A DNA stretch of 57,763 nucleotides from Flexilinea sp. (GTDB lineage Bacteria; Chloroflexota; Anaerolineae; Anaerolineales; Anaerolineaceae): assembly GCA_026645735.1 (NCBI GenBank), contig JAPKMT010000017.1:1-57763 (forward strand), in the 5' to 3' direction. The translations under genes and the position numbers were made by a program. The notes beneath the pieces are model-generated. The model worked only from the letters and a program-made list of their open reading frames with translations, had not been told where the DNA came from and made no database searches. Shown one piece after another: positions 19,022-27,899 of this stretch (the stretch's first letter is position 1; each line of letters begins with the position of its first letter).

Positions 19022-20389
19022 ATGAAAAAGTTAGCTTTACCACTTTTTGGTGACACGTATCATCAGGGTTTGTTTGAGAAAAAAGTTACAGATGGAGGCA
19101 ACATCATCAGCAGAATTCATTTGCGGATTGATGATGATGGCACCGGTATACTCTGGGTGAATGCCAACCAGACTTTTTATTTAAATTCCAGCGCCGGTTT
19201 GATGACCTGGGCTCTGATGAACAACAAAACAGATCAAGAGATTCATCAGATTTTTAAGAAAATGTATCCAAAGGATTTTGATCAGGTTGCAGCAGATTTC
19301 AAGGTTTTTGCACCACAAATCCGTGATTTACTGGAAGGGAAAAGCGACGTTTGCGACCTATGTCAAAGTGGTATCAGCAGTTCCATGCCCTTTTCCAAAA
19401 TTCCTTCTGCTCCGTATCGAATGGATCTGGCTTTAACATATGGGTGTAATAATGAATGCGGTCATTGTTACAACGAAAAGCAGAGAACTGGAAAAACGTT
19501 ATCGGTGGATGCCTGGAAAAAAATTCTCCGAAAAATAGCAAAAGCAGGAATTCCTCATGTCGTATTTACAGGCGGAGAACCAACGTTATATCCGGGTTTA
19601 TCGGATCTGTTGACTGAAGCAGAAAATCTTGGCTTAGTAACTGGTCTGAATACGAATGGAAGAAAACTAAAAGACAATTCCTTTGTTCAGGAATTAGAAA
19701 ACCGCAAATTAGACCACATCCAGATAACGCTGGAATCAGACTCGGCAGAGATTCATGACGCGATGGTAGGAAATGCTGGATCCTGGGAAGAAACAGTTGC
19801 CGGAATTCAAAATGCAGTTCGTACCAGCATGTTTGTCATGACGAACACTACACTGTTAAGATCAAATGCAACCCCGGAAAAAGTAATCAGTCTGTTGCGT
19901 TTTCTTTCGGAATTAGGCGTTCAAAATGTTGGACTGAACGCTTTGATTTATTCAGGTTCTGGAAAAGATGTCAATACCGGATTGGATGAGTCAGAATTGC
20001 CTCCTCTGCTGAAAATTGCAGAAAAAACATGCATTGAGAATCAACAATATCTGACATGGTACACTCCGACACAATACTGTTATTTTAATCCTCTGGATTA
20101 TGATCTTGGTGTAAAAGGTTGTTCAGCTGCCCGATACAGCATGTGTGTAGAGCCAGATGGGTCAGTCATTCCATGTCAATCATGGTATGAAACCGTAGGG
20201 AATATCCTGAATGATTCCTGGCAAAAAATTTGGAATGCCCCATTATGCCAGGACATCCGAAACCGGAAAAGCATTGCAGAAGGCTGCAAAACGTGTGATT
20301 TGCTGGAGATTTGTGGCGGCGGCTGTCCGCTGGCAAAAGACTTCAAACCACTGGTAAAACCATTGCGATCCATACCAGTTGATTTTTAA
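19022..20389 (+). CDS. Radical SAM/SPASM peptide maturase with PqqD-like N-terminal domain
   Basis: About 455 residues; the ATG at 19022 lies 5 bases after the stop of the Cys-tailed protein and GGAGG is inside that gene's end. Residues about 35-110 look like a PqqD/RRE peptide-recognition domain (LWVNANQTFYLNSSAG, KTDQEIHQIF, VAADFKVFAPQI). The radical SAM core has CNNECGHCYNE, the CxxxCxxC ligands of the SAM-binding cluster, and FTGGEPTLYP. The SPASM end has GCSAARYSMC, PDGSVIPCQSW and CKTCDLLEICGGGCP, ligands for two more clusters. Family members make thioether, C-C or epimer changes in peptides (known). With a fused recognition domain and a poly-Cys neighbour, a protein maturase for the preceding gene is the simplest reading. 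A hairpin at 20424-20459 follows. Confidence 0.88.
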   Translation: MKKLALPLFGDTYHQGLFEKKVTDGGNIISRIHLRIDDDGTGILWVNANQTFYLNSSAGLMTWALMNNKTDQEIHQIFKKMYPKDFDQVAADFKVFAPQIRDLLEGKSDVCDLCQSGISSSMPFSKIPSAPYRMDLALTYGCNNECGHCYNEKQRTGKTLSVDAWKKILRKIAKAGIPHVVFTGGEPTLYPGLSDLLTEAENLGLVTGLNTNGRKLKDNSFVQELENRKLDHIQITLESDSAEIHDAMVGNAGSWEETVAGIQNAVRTSMFVMTNTTLLRSNATPEKVISLLRFLSELGVQNVGLNALIYSGSGKDVNTGLDESELPPLLKIAEKTCIENQQYLTWYTPTQYCYFNPLDYDLGVKGCSAARYSMCVEPDGSVIPCQSWYETVGNILNDSWQKIWNAPLCQDIRNRKSIAEGCKTCDLLEICGGGCPLAKDFKPLVKPLRSIPVDF

Positions 20390-20423
20390 CAGGAAATTTC
20401 TTTATCTACATTTTCATATCATT

Positions 20424-20459
20424 CCAATTGCAGCAACCACAAAGGATACTGCAATTGGA
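20424..20459 (+). terminator. Hairpin after the radical SAM gene
   Basis: TCCAATTGCAG and CTGCAATTGGA form an 11-bp stem around a 14-base loop, 34 bases after the stop. There is no good T run, so it may be a weak terminator or a processing/stability hairpin. Confidence 0.5.
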
Positions 20460-20522
20460 TATCGTTTATCTTCTGACGAATGATTGAAAACGCTATCTGC
20501 GTAAATAATTTTTTACCAACGA

Positions 20523-21287
20523 ATGATTTACAGCGAATATTCTCAAAGAAAAAACATGGATATCGATTATCAATCAATCAATCATCGATATGAAATACAG
20601 GCAGGATGGACAGAGAATTTCCAAAGGCGTTTGCTGCGTGGATTACATACACCTCCCCCATGGAAAGTTCTGGAAATCGGCTGTGGTACGGGTGCTTTTC
20701 TTAGAAATTTGCAAAAAATCAGTTCCTCCAATTTCTCTTTTTGGGGATTGGATATTGACTTCCATGCGCTCATTTTTGCAGACAAACAAAAAAAGGATCA
20801 ATGGATTTGTGGGGATGGAAACTCTCTGCCTTTAAATTCAGATTCGTTTGATCTGATTCTTTGCCATTATTACCTGCTCTGGATTCCTGATCCAGTCAAG
20901 GTATTGAATGAAATGAAGCGCTGTTGCAAACTGCAGGGAACCATCGCAGTTGCAGCAGAGCCGGATTATGGTGGTCGGATCGATTTTCCGGAATCGATGC
21001 AAGTCAATGGAGTAAAACAGACAGAAGCTCTTTCAAATGCAGGAATAGATCCGCTGGCAGGCAGGAAACTGCTGCATTGGATGATCCAGGCAGGATTCAC
21101 GAATCCAGTCATAGGAATTCATGGAGTTGAGAGATATTTTGATCAACAATGTCAATTTATATCCGAAGAAAAATTTCAGTGCCATATCGATCTCAATAGC
21201 CAAAACTTTCATCTTGCATTACAGGAATCAAATCAGAATGAAATTTTTTTCATCCCGACATTCTATTCATTTGCAGTAAAATCATAA
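20523..21287 (+). CDS. Class I SAM-dependent methyltransferase
   Basis: 254 residues. The SAM-binding motif I is VLEIGCGTGAFLRNL (about residue 50), the acidic motif II is WGLDIDF, motif III is GDGNSLPLNSDSFDLILCHY, typical of the methyltransferase-11/25 type. The target is unknown. The start at 20523 has no clear ribosome site; an in-frame ATG at 20556 is possible. It lies 133 bases after the radical SAM gene on the same strand but behind a hairpin, so membership in that operon is uncertain. Confidence 0.8.
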   Translation: MIYSEYSQRKNMDIDYQSINHRYEIQAGWTENFQRRLLRGLHTPPPWKVLEIGCGTGAFLRNLQKISSSNFSFWGLDIDFHALIFADKQKKDQWICGDGNSLPLNSDSFDLILCHYYLLWIPDPVKVLNEMKRCCKLQGTIAVAAEPDYGGRIDFPESMQVNGVKQTEALSNAGIDPLAGRKLLHWMIQAGFTNPVIGIHGVERYFDQQCQFISEEKFQCHIDLNSQNFHLALQESNQNEIFFIPTFYSFAVKS

Positions 21288-21464
21288 GGAACCTCTTCAA
21301 TTTAGATTGGTAAACCTCAAGGATTCGAAATTTTTTCGATCAATCTTTTGGTTTTTATCCTGATTACCCTCCTTTTTTTTCCAAGGAAGCGGCGTCAGAA
21401 TTGGCAAGGCCAATTGCATGAAGCGAAGAAGAAATTATCAAATATCGACATGGAGAGTTTTGAT

Positions 21465-22625
21465 ATGCAATATGATTTTGACAGAATTATCGATCGTCAG
21501 GGAACGAACGCATTAAAGTGGGAAATTTATCCAAAAGACGTTTTACCATTATGGGTTGCGGATATGGATTTTGCCGTCGCACCTCCGATCATCGAACGAA
21601 TGAAAAAGCGCCTGGAACATCCTATTTATGGTTATTCAATTAATAAAATGGAACTCGTCGAAGTCATTCAAAAACGAATGGAAGAAAAATACCGATGGCA
21701 AATCGACCGGAATTCCATTCTTCTCGTTCCAGGAATTGTATCTGGATTTAACTTCGCTTGTCGTTCAACGTGCAATCCGGGTGACAGTGTCATATTCCAG
21801 ACTCCAGTATATCCCCCATTCTTTCAGGCTCCGATCAACAATCAACTGGATCACGCAGAGAATCCGCTCTGGTACGATAAAGATGAAAAAACGTACAAAA
21901 TCGATTTTAATGATTTTGAAAAAAAGATAGAAAAGACCACAAAATTATATATTCTCTGTAATCCTCATAATCCAGTCGGAAGAGTATATACCCCGGATGA
22001 GTTGACTCGCTTAGGAGAAATCTGCACACAGAAAAATGTAATTATCTGCTCCGATGAAATCCACAGCGACCTGATCTTCCAGGATTATCAGCATATTCCA
22101 ATTGCATCCCTGAATCCTGAATTTGCGAATCGCACCATTACTTTTGTAGCGCCCTCAAAGACCTATAATATTCCCGGTCTGGCATGTTCTGCTGCGATCA
22201 TCCCCAATCCTGAGTTGCGAGATAAATTTCAGAAATCCATCCGAGGATTTTGCAATGAGGTTTCATTTATTGCACAGGAAGCCGGATATGCCGCTTACGC
22301 GGAATGTGAGGATTGGCTGAAACAACTGAATATGTACCTGGAATCCAATCGAGATTTTCTGATCAGTTTTGTTTCCCGTGAAATGCCCAGGATTGAAATG
22401 AATCACATTCAGGCTACTTATCTGGCATGGCTGGACTGTTCAAAACTTGAAATTGAAGGCAGCCCGCAAAAATTCTTTGAAAGAGAGGCTAAAGTTGGGC
22501 TCAACGATGGTTCTGCCTTTGGAAAAGGGTATGAACATTTTGTTCGCTTAAACTTCGGAACACCCAGAACCATACTTGCAGAAGCATTGGAAAGAATGGC
22601 TGAAGCAATCAATAAAAATATTTAG
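21465..22625 (+). CDS. MalY/PatB-type aminotransferase / cystathionine beta-lyase
   Basis: About 386 residues from the ATG at 21465, chosen because the family starts with (M)xYDFDRxIDRxGTN and GGAG is 9 bases before it; longer starts upstream would add an unrelated hydrophobic stretch. Fold type I PLP enzyme: LPLWVADMDFAV, NPHNPVGRVY, CSDEIHSDLIF and the PLP lysine in APSKTYNIPGL. Family members cleave C-S bonds of cystathionine or cystine, giving pyruvate, ammonia and a thiol; MalY also affects maltose regulation in E. coli. The substrate here is not shown by the sequence. Confidence 0.9.
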   Translation: MQYDFDRIIDRQGTNALKWEIYPKDVLPLWVADMDFAVAPPIIERMKKRLEHPIYGYSINKMELVEVIQKRMEEKYRWQIDRNSILLVPGIVSGFNFACRSTCNPGDSVIFQTPVYPPFFQAPINNQLDHAENPLWYDKDEKTYKIDFNDFEKKIEKTTKLYILCNPHNPVGRVYTPDELTRLGEICTQKNVIICSDEIHSDLIFQDYQHIPIASLNPEFANRTITFVAPSKTYNIPGLACSAAIIPNPELRDKFQKSIRGFCNEVSFIAQEAGYAAYAECEDWLKQLNMYLESNRDFLISFVSREMPRIEMNHIQATYLAWLDCSKLEIEGSPQKFFEREAKVGLNDGSAFGKGYEHFVRLNFGTPRTILAEALERMAEAINKNI

Positions 22626-22688
22626 ATCCAAATAACAAAGTCGATTCAGGAATGAATTTCGAAAAAAAATGGTTATTATTAAATTCAA

Positions 22689-23393
22689 ATGACAGAGAAT
22701 AATAAGAAAATTACCGATATTGAATCTGCCCATCACCTTGCTAATAGCATTCTAAGAATCAGGATGATTTTTATCGTATCTGCTATGATCTGTTTGGGTA
22801 TTTTTTTTATCATGGCAATGATAGGCAATTTCCTTATCGTGAATATGAAACTTGAACATGCAGATGCGATTGTTGTTTTGAGCGGCAATGATTCAAGTCG
22901 TTTGAAGACCGCAGCCGAATTATATCAGGACGGATACTCTGAAAATATTATTCTAACGAATACAGGGAACAACTTCGGGGAGTATAACATTCCTTACACA
23001 TACCATCAGGTAGACCTTTTGAAAGAATATGGTGTTCCAGAAGGAGCATTACATTTTGCAGAATTTGTCGCAAAAAATACAGGCCAGGAAGCAACCGGTA
23101 TCATCGAAGAAATGTTCGCGCTGCATGCAAAATCTGCGATTATCGTAACCGATACGTGGCATACCAGACGGGTTAAAATTATATTCAGCGATTCATTTGG
23201 CAACACCGGTATCAATTTGCAATATCATGGATCATCTGAAGATGAATATCACCCTTACTTTTGGTGGAGTTCCTCGAAAGGATGGAAGGATGTTATTGGA
23301 GAATACATCAGAATCATTGGTTACTTCATAAAACGAGGAACAAACATACCGGACTATCCGATCATTAACTTCTTCAAATTCGTACCCAATTAA
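22689..23393 (+). CDS. DUF218/YdcF-family membrane protein
   Basis: 234 residues. One membrane segment (IFVSAMICLGIFFIMAMIGNFLIV, about 30-55) precedes the DUF218 domain with DAIVVLSGNDSSRLKTAAELY, the NTGQEATGI stretch and VTDTWHTRR, the usual conserved sites. SanA/ElyC/YdcF relatives act in envelope metabolism, in part on polyprenyl-linked substrates; the reaction is not established. It ends at a bidirectional terminator. Confidence 0.85.
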   Translation: MTENNKKITDIESAHHLANSILRIRMIFIVSAMICLGIFFIMAMIGNFLIVNMKLEHADAIVVLSGNDSSRLKTAAELYQDGYSENIILTNTGNNFGEYNIPYTYHQVDLLKEYGVPEGALHFAEFVAKNTGQEATGIIEEMFALHAKSAIIVTDTWHTRRVKIIFSDSFGNTGINLQYHGSSEDEYHPYFWWSSSKGWKDVIGEYIRIIGYFIKRGTNIPDYPIINFFKFVPN

Positions 23394-23400
23394 TAAAAAA

Positions 23401-23439
23401 AAAACAGACTCCGATTCATACAAATCCGGGTCTGTTTTG
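23401..23439. terminator. Bidirectional terminator
   Basis: AAAACAGACTCCG and CGGGTCTGTTTT arms around a short loop, with A and T runs on both sides. It lies between convergent genes ending at 23393 and 23460. Confidence 0.8.
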
Positions 23440-23459
23440 CATTCAATTCAGGTATCGAA

Positions 23460-23675
23460 TTAAGAGACCAATTTTACTTCAGTTGCTTGTAAACCGCGCG
23501 GACCCTGTTCAATAGAAAATTCAACTTTCTGTCCTTCATTTAATCTCTTATATCCGTCCATGTCAATGACGGAAAAGTGAACAAAAACATCCGGATCATT
23601 TTCACCACGTCCAATGAATCCATAACCTTTGGTTGCATTAAACCATTTTACAGTACCGACAAAACGTTCGCTCAT
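23460..23675 (-). CDS. Cold-shock domain protein (CspA family)
   Basis: 71 residues, a complete cold-shock domain. It begins [17 protein letters not shown] (RNP1 is KGYGFIG) and has DVFVHFS (RNP2), both needed for single-stranded nucleic acid binding. Such proteins act as RNA chaperones or antiterminators in the cytoplasm. It is transcribed alone to the left; the region to its right (23676-24076) would hold its leader and promoter. Confidence 0.95.
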   Translation of the reverse strand: MSERFVGTVKWFNATKGYGFIGRGENDPDVFVHFSVIDMDGYKRLNEGQKVEFSIEQGPRGLQATEVKLVS

Positions 23676-24076
23676 TCTTACTCCAATTAATTCAATAAGT
23701 TTTCTTGTGTTGAAATCTCAATTCATGACAGTGAAAAAATTTCCCACTTGGATGAATGTAATCAATTTCAACCGTATCATTTTTATCACTCCTGTTTTTT
23801 TGCGTCAAGGAACCAGCAATCCGAAGTTTGCAAAGAATTACTCGTTATTATGTTATTTTTAGACTTTGCGCAAAAATGACAAACCATCAAGCTTCCTCAA
23901 TTGATTCGAAAATGAAGTCCTTTTATCGAATTTCTGTCTTTTAACAATTATTCTGCTAATTCTTTGAATTAATTTTTTCAAATCTCAGAAAGCCAACTTA
24001 TAAATTTAACTGATAAAATAACACAAGAATTCATACAGGTTCAGGTTTTATATCACATCATTTATTCGAGAATCAT
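23676..24076. promoter_or_regulatory. Divergent spacer between csp and ccmE
   Basis: 401 bp, AT-rich, no gene supported. It must hold the csp promoter and leader (minus) and the promoter of the ccm operon (plus). I see no strong palindrome; some TTCGAA words may be decayed repeat ends. Confidence 0.4.
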
Positions 24077-24568
24077 ATGGTTGATCAAAGTCATCACGGT
24101 AAGAAAACAAATTGGAAAGTCATCATTGGATGTTTTGTCATCGGAATCGCGTTGATCTATCTGGTGGTATCGTCAACGTTGGGAAGCCTTCAATACTTCA
24201 TTACAATTGACGAACTTTTAAAAAATCCGGAAGCGTATCAGCAAAAAAATGTTCGTGTTTCCGGTATAGTTATTGGAGATTCAATCGTTTCAGATTCCGA
24301 AAATTCAGTCGTCAAATTTACGGCTGTAAATATTTCCTCGGATCATAAAGCTATTGATCAAGAAGGCGGAATGGAAATAGCCATTCAAGAAGCTTTAAAT
24401 GATCCTGGAGCGGAAAAAATTCAAGTGATCTATCATGGGATCAAGCCGGATATGTTAAAAGATAAGACTCAGGCCATCATGACAGGGAGACTTACTTCGG
24501 GTCAGGTATTTCAGGCCGAAGAATTATTACTTAAATGTCCATCAAAATATGAAGATGCGGGTAAGTAA
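24077..24568 (+). CDS. ccmE: CcmE haem chaperone, cysteine variant
   Basis: 163 residues: N-terminal membrane anchor (WKVIIGCFVIGIALIYLVVSS) and an OB-fold domain with VRVSGIVIGDSI and VIYHGIKPDMLKDKTQAIMTG. The haem-binding site, normally HxxxY in a KHDENY-like motif, reads KCPSKY: the histidine is replaced by cysteine with Tyr at +4. This CxxxY form is known from Desulfovibrio and archaea and marks a variant of cytochrome c maturation System I. The protein carries haem from CcmABCD to CcmF outside the membrane. It is the first gene of the operon; ccmF starts 2 bases after it. Confidence 0.88.
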   Translation: MVDQSHHGKKTNWKVIIGCFVIGIALIYLVVSSTLGSLQYFITIDELLKNPEAYQQKNVRVSGIVIGDSIVSDSENSVVKFTAVNISSDHKAIDQEGGMEIAIQEALNDPGAEKIQVIYHGIKPDMLKDKTQAIMTGRLTSGQVFQAEELLLKCPSKYEDAGK

Positions 24569-24570
24569 AT

Positions 24571-26595
24571 ATGATGATTACATTCGGATTTGCTTCCATG
24601 TTTTTTGCTTTTTTTTCAGCGCTTTTTGGAATTACTGCGTTACTTTTAGGCTTAACTTTTCATTCTGAAAACTGGCTGCGTAGTGGACGGCAATCCTGCC
24701 TGATCATTTTTCCATTGCTCAGTATTTCATTGGCCTCACTTCTGGTATTGCTTATAAAAAATGATTATCAGGTTGATTATGTTTATCAAACTATCAATAA
24801 TTCCCAGCCATTTTATTTGAAAATATCGGCATTATGGGGGAAACAATCCGGATCTTTATTATTCTGGTCCTGGATTTTTTCTGTTTTCCTTTTTATTTGG
24901 GCATTAAAAAACAAACCGGTAAAAGAATCCTTTTTTCCGGTTGCAGCGATCTTCCTCTTATCCAATCTGGCCTTTTCGATTGCGCTTCATCTTTGGATTG
25001 ATAATCCGTTCCTTCGTTACTGGCGTTCCGACACAACCGGAACAGTTTTGATGTCAATTTTTCCTGTGAGGAATTGTGTTCCTTATGTCCCGTTGAATGG
25101 TCTTGGAATGAATCCATTACTGAGACATTATGGAATGATCTTTCATCCGCCCGCATTATATTTGGGATTCATATGCACGATTTTTCCTGCTGCTATCGAG
25201 TTCAGTTCTTTGGTGACTGCTCCTTCTGAGTCCTCCTGGATAAATAAAAGCCGTTCCTGGAATCTGTTCGGATGGATCTTTCTTGCTGCCGGATTGATCC
25301 TGGGATCACGCTGGGCCTATGATGTGCTGGGATGGGGTGGATATTGGGGTTGGGACTCCGTTGAGGTTGCAGCTCTTATTCCATTTCTTCTGTTAACTGC
25401 ATATCTACACGCAGCTATCGGATTCGCCAGAACCGGCGGGTTTCGAATATGGGCTTCCATCTTAAATTTTTCGGTTTTTGTTTCAGTCGTATTTGCAGTA
25501 TTTGTAACCCGTTCTGGACTCATCGCATCGGTTCATTCTTTTTCCATCAGTCCTCTTTCAAATATTCTGACTGCATACCTCATCATTATATTTTTTCTGA
25601 CAGTTTTTATTCTTCTTCTGCGCAAGCGGTATGTCAAAAGCAATCAAAAAAAATATGTCTTGTCCGGAATTCATTCTTTTCTTACCAAAGAAAGTTTTTT
25701 CACTGCCGAAATCATCATCCTGATGGTCATTGCTTTCCTGTGTCTTTGGGGAATATTGCTCCCCAGTTTTTCCAAAATCGTTTCTGATGCAGAAGTTTCT
25801 GTGGGTGCTGATTATTACATTCATGCCACTGGATCACTCTTTGGACTGATGATCCTAATCATGGGGTTCGTACCGCTGACATCCTGGGGAAAACCTGTCA
25901 GCCAAAAACGTTGGATTCAGCTGGTTATATCAGGAATCGTTGCTGCAATTGGGACATCTGTTTATTTTGCGGTTCATCAAATCCAAAATGCTCTTTTATT
26001 CTGCATTCTATGGCTCCTTGGAACTTCGATTCTGATTACATTTTACGAGATTATTTCATTCATCATTTCCAACTTTCATAACAATAAAAAAGAGATATCC
26101 CCATCATTTTCAAAAAAATACCGTTTTTTGCTTGGAAATCTCATCCACGCTGGAATTATTTTTATGGCTTTCGGGATCATTGGAATCGAATTTCTGCAAA
26201 AAGAGCAACAGTTTTCACTCTCTCCGGGTGAAAAAACAACCGTTGCACAATATCTATTGACATTAAACCAAATCAACCAATTTGATTCCGATGAAGGTGA
26301 AACAATAGAGGCAGAAATCCAAATCGCAGCAGAGAATCGTGTATTGGGTTTACTCAAGCCGCAGCGCAAGTATTATTCATCTTACAACCAGGAAACGACC
26401 ATACCGGGAATCCATTCTTCACTCTCTGGAGATTTGTATATCATCATGAATGCGGATTCTTTTGAATCAGGTGAAGAAAGAAAATTTACAATCTTTATAA
26501 ATCCATGGGTTAATTGGTTATGGATTGGAGGAATCATCGTGTGTATCAGTGGGGTATTTCTCTGGCTGGGTTCGCTGAAAAAGAAGAGTATTTAA
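24571..26595 (+). CDS. ccmF: CcmF cytochrome c haem lyase subunit
   Basis: 674 residues, full length, with many membrane segments. The WWD haem-handling motif reads WGGYWGWDSVE (about 250-260), and flanking regions PLLRHYGMIFHPPALYLGF and AYLHAAIGFAR match the family. A C-terminal outer loop and last membrane segment (WLWIGGIIVCISGVFLWLG) complete it. CcmF takes haem from CcmE and helps link it to CxxCH of apocytochromes. Two adjacent ATGs at 24571 and 24574 are both possible starts. No CcmH, CcmG or CcmI gene is seen nearby, consistent with the variant System I suggested by CcmE. Confidence 0.93.
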   Translation: MMITFGFASMFFAFFSALFGITALLLGLTFHSENWLRSGRQSCLIIFPLLSISLASLLVLLIKNDYQVDYVYQTINNSQPFYLKISALWGKQSGSLLFWSWIFSVFLFIWALKNKPVKESFFPVAAIFLLSNLAFSIALHLWIDNPFLRYWRSDTTGTVLMSIFPVRNCVPYVPLNGLGMNPLLRHYGMIFHPPALYLGFICTIFPAAIEFSSLVTAPSESSWINKSRSWNLFGWIFLAAGLILGSRWAYDVLGWGGYWGWDSVEVAALIPFLLLTAYLHAAIGFARTGGFRIWASILNFSVFVSVVFAVFVTRSGLIASVHSFSISPLSNILTAYLIIIFFLTVFILLLRKRYVKSNQKKYVLSGIHSFLTKESFFTAEIIILMVIAFLCLWGILLPSFSKIVSDAEVSVGADYYIHATGSLFGLMILIMGFVPLTSWGKPVSQKRWIQLVISGIVAAIGTSVYFAVHQIQNALLFCILWLLGTSILITFYEIISFIISNFHNNKKEISPSFSKKYRFLLGNLIHAGIIFMAFGIIGIEFLQKEQQFSLSPGEKTTVAQYLLTLNQINQFDSDEGETIEAEIQIAAENRVLGLLKPQRKYYSSYNQETTIPGIHSSLSGDLYIIMNADSFESGEERKFTIFINPWVNWLWIGGIIVCISGVFLWLGSLKKKSI

Positions 26596-26598
26596 GGT

Positions 26599-27099
26599 AT
26601 GCTGCAAGTCGTAAACCATTCAATTCAGCCCGTTTTTAATTCGGAATCAAGAATATTGATGCTTGGATCGATTCCATCCCCGAAATCCAGAGAAAATGGT
26701 TTCTTCTATGGCCATCCCCAAAATCGATTTTGGAGCATATTGGCTGCGATCCTTGAAGTTGAAATTCCTCAATCCAACGAGGAAAAGAAAGAATTTTTAT
26801 TCCGACACCGGATTGCACTTTGGGATGTTTTAGCGTCTTGTGAAATTGCTGGTGCCAATGATCAAAGCATCAGGAATCCAATCCCGAATTCGCTCGAGAG
26901 GATTCTGTTGTCGGCCGGTATCAGAGCGATATTCACAACCGGGAAAAAAGCCAATGAGTTATACCAAAAATTATGTTTTCCAATAACTATGCGAAAATCC
27001 ATTCTACTCCCATCTCCAAGTCCTGCAAATTGTCGCATTACGTTTGAGCAGATGTGCAAAGAGTATCGGATCATTCTGCCGTATCTTACAGAAAAATAA
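26599..27099 (+). CDS. DNA-deoxyinosine glycosylase (UDG superfamily)
   Basis: 166 residues. Recognised by MLGSIPSPKSRENGFFYGHPQNRFW, split here as LGSIPSPKS and FFYGHPQNRFW, and by LWDVLASCEIAGANDQSI and LLPSPSPAN, the motifs of the hypoxanthine-DNA glycosylase (family 6) branch of the uracil-DNA glycosylase superfamily. It removes deaminated adenine from DNA. It has no obvious link to cytochrome maturation but lies 3 bases after ccmF and 15 bases before the next small gene, on the same strand, so it is very probably cotranscribed with the ccm genes. Confidence 0.85.
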   Translation: MLQVVNHSIQPVFNSESRILMLGSIPSPKSRENGFFYGHPQNRFWSILAAILEVEIPQSNEEKKEFLFRHRIALWDVLASCEIAGANDQSIRNPIPNSLERILLSAGIRAIFTTGKKANELYQKLCFPITMRKSILLPSPSPANCRITFEQMCKEYRIILPYLTEK

Positions 27100-27114
27100 A
27101 AAAACAGGAGATAA

Positions 27115-27219
27115 ATGGAATCTTCACTTTATTCATTAATCGTTTGGATTGGTCTGGCTATATTTACAGGTTTTTTTCTGATCTGGCCTTTTCTTAAAGA
27201 CACGGAGAAAAAAGATTGA
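27115..27219 (+). CDS. Small single-pass membrane protein in ccm operon
   Basis: 34 residues, MESSLYSLIVWIGLAIFTGF followed by FLIWPFLKDTEKKD: one membrane helix with a charged tail. CAGGAG precedes the ATG by 4-5 bases. Its stop TGA overlaps the TTG start of ccmA, so the two are translationally coupled. It could be a helper subunit of the ccm complex comparable in size to CcmD or the N-terminal anchor of CcmI/CcmH; there is too little sequence to decide. Confidence 0.65.
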   Translation: MESSLYSLIVWIGLAIFTGFFLIWPFLKDTEKKD

Positions 27220-27899
27220 GTAACAGTAATTTGCTTTTAGATTCATTGGAACAACCAATCCTGACTGCGAAAAAAATACGAAAAAAATTTGGCCGACTTC
27301 AAGTTTTAAGATCGGTGAATATTCAGATCCGACAAGGCGATTGTATCGTATTAACAGGAGAGAATGGCGTAGGGAAAAGCACGCTGATCCGAATTTTATC
27401 CGGAACGATGAAGCCAGATGATTATGAGAGTATTCGGATATGCGGAGAAGAACTTTTTGAATTAGATCTTTCCAAAAAGAAAATTGGATTGGTGTCTCAT
27501 CAGTCAATGCTTTACAGCGATCTTACAGCACTTGAAAATCTACAGTTCTTTACCCGGTTATACGGCGTACAGAACAGCGAAGAAAAAATCCGTAACATAC
27601 TGGATCGTTTTGGATTGAGTTTACGAAAAAACGATCCAATTCGTTCCTATTCAAGGGGAATGCAACAGCGCATTTCAATCAGTCGTGCATTAATTCATGA
27701 TCCGGAACTTCTTCTGATGGACGAGCCTTTTACCGGTTTGGATGAGAAAGGAACAAGAATTCTCAAAGAGATAATTCTTGAGATGAAAGTTTTAAAAAAG
27801 GCCGTCTTGTTAACCACACACGATCCAAATTCAATGAGCGAAATTGCTACAAAATATCTGAACCTGGAAAAAGGAATGGTTACAGGTGATGTTGTATGA
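27216..27899 (+). CDS. ccmA: CcmA haem-exporter ATPase
   Basis: 227 residues. The TTG at 27216 is supported as start by GGAG 8 bases before it and by overlap with the preceding TGA. ABC ATPase motifs: Walker A GENGVGKSTL, Q-loop LVSHQSMLY, signature YSRGMQQRISISRAL, Walker B LLLMDEPFTGLD, H-loop TTHD. With CcmB and CcmC it releases haem-bound CcmE. The next gene starts inside its stop codon (ATGA). Confidence 0.92.
   Translation: MSNSNLLLDSLEQPILTAKKIRKKFGRLQVLRSVNIQIRQGDCIVLTGENGVGKSTLIRILSGTMKPDDYESIRICGEELFELDLSKKKIGLVSHQSMLYSDLTALENLQFFTRLYGVQNSEEKIRNILDRFGLSLRKNDPIRSYSRGMQQRISISRALIHDPELLLMDEPFTGLDEKGTRILKEIILEMKVLKKAVLLTTHDPNSMSEIATKYLNLEKGMVTGDVV

Noticed and set aside
19022..20389. 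Radical SAM enzyme as the maturase of the Nif11-type peptides
   Set aside because: It lies more than 18 kb away, directly behind a Cys-rich-tailed gene, and the visible Nif11 core has no Cys. The adjacent protein is the better partner, though a trans role cannot be ruled out.
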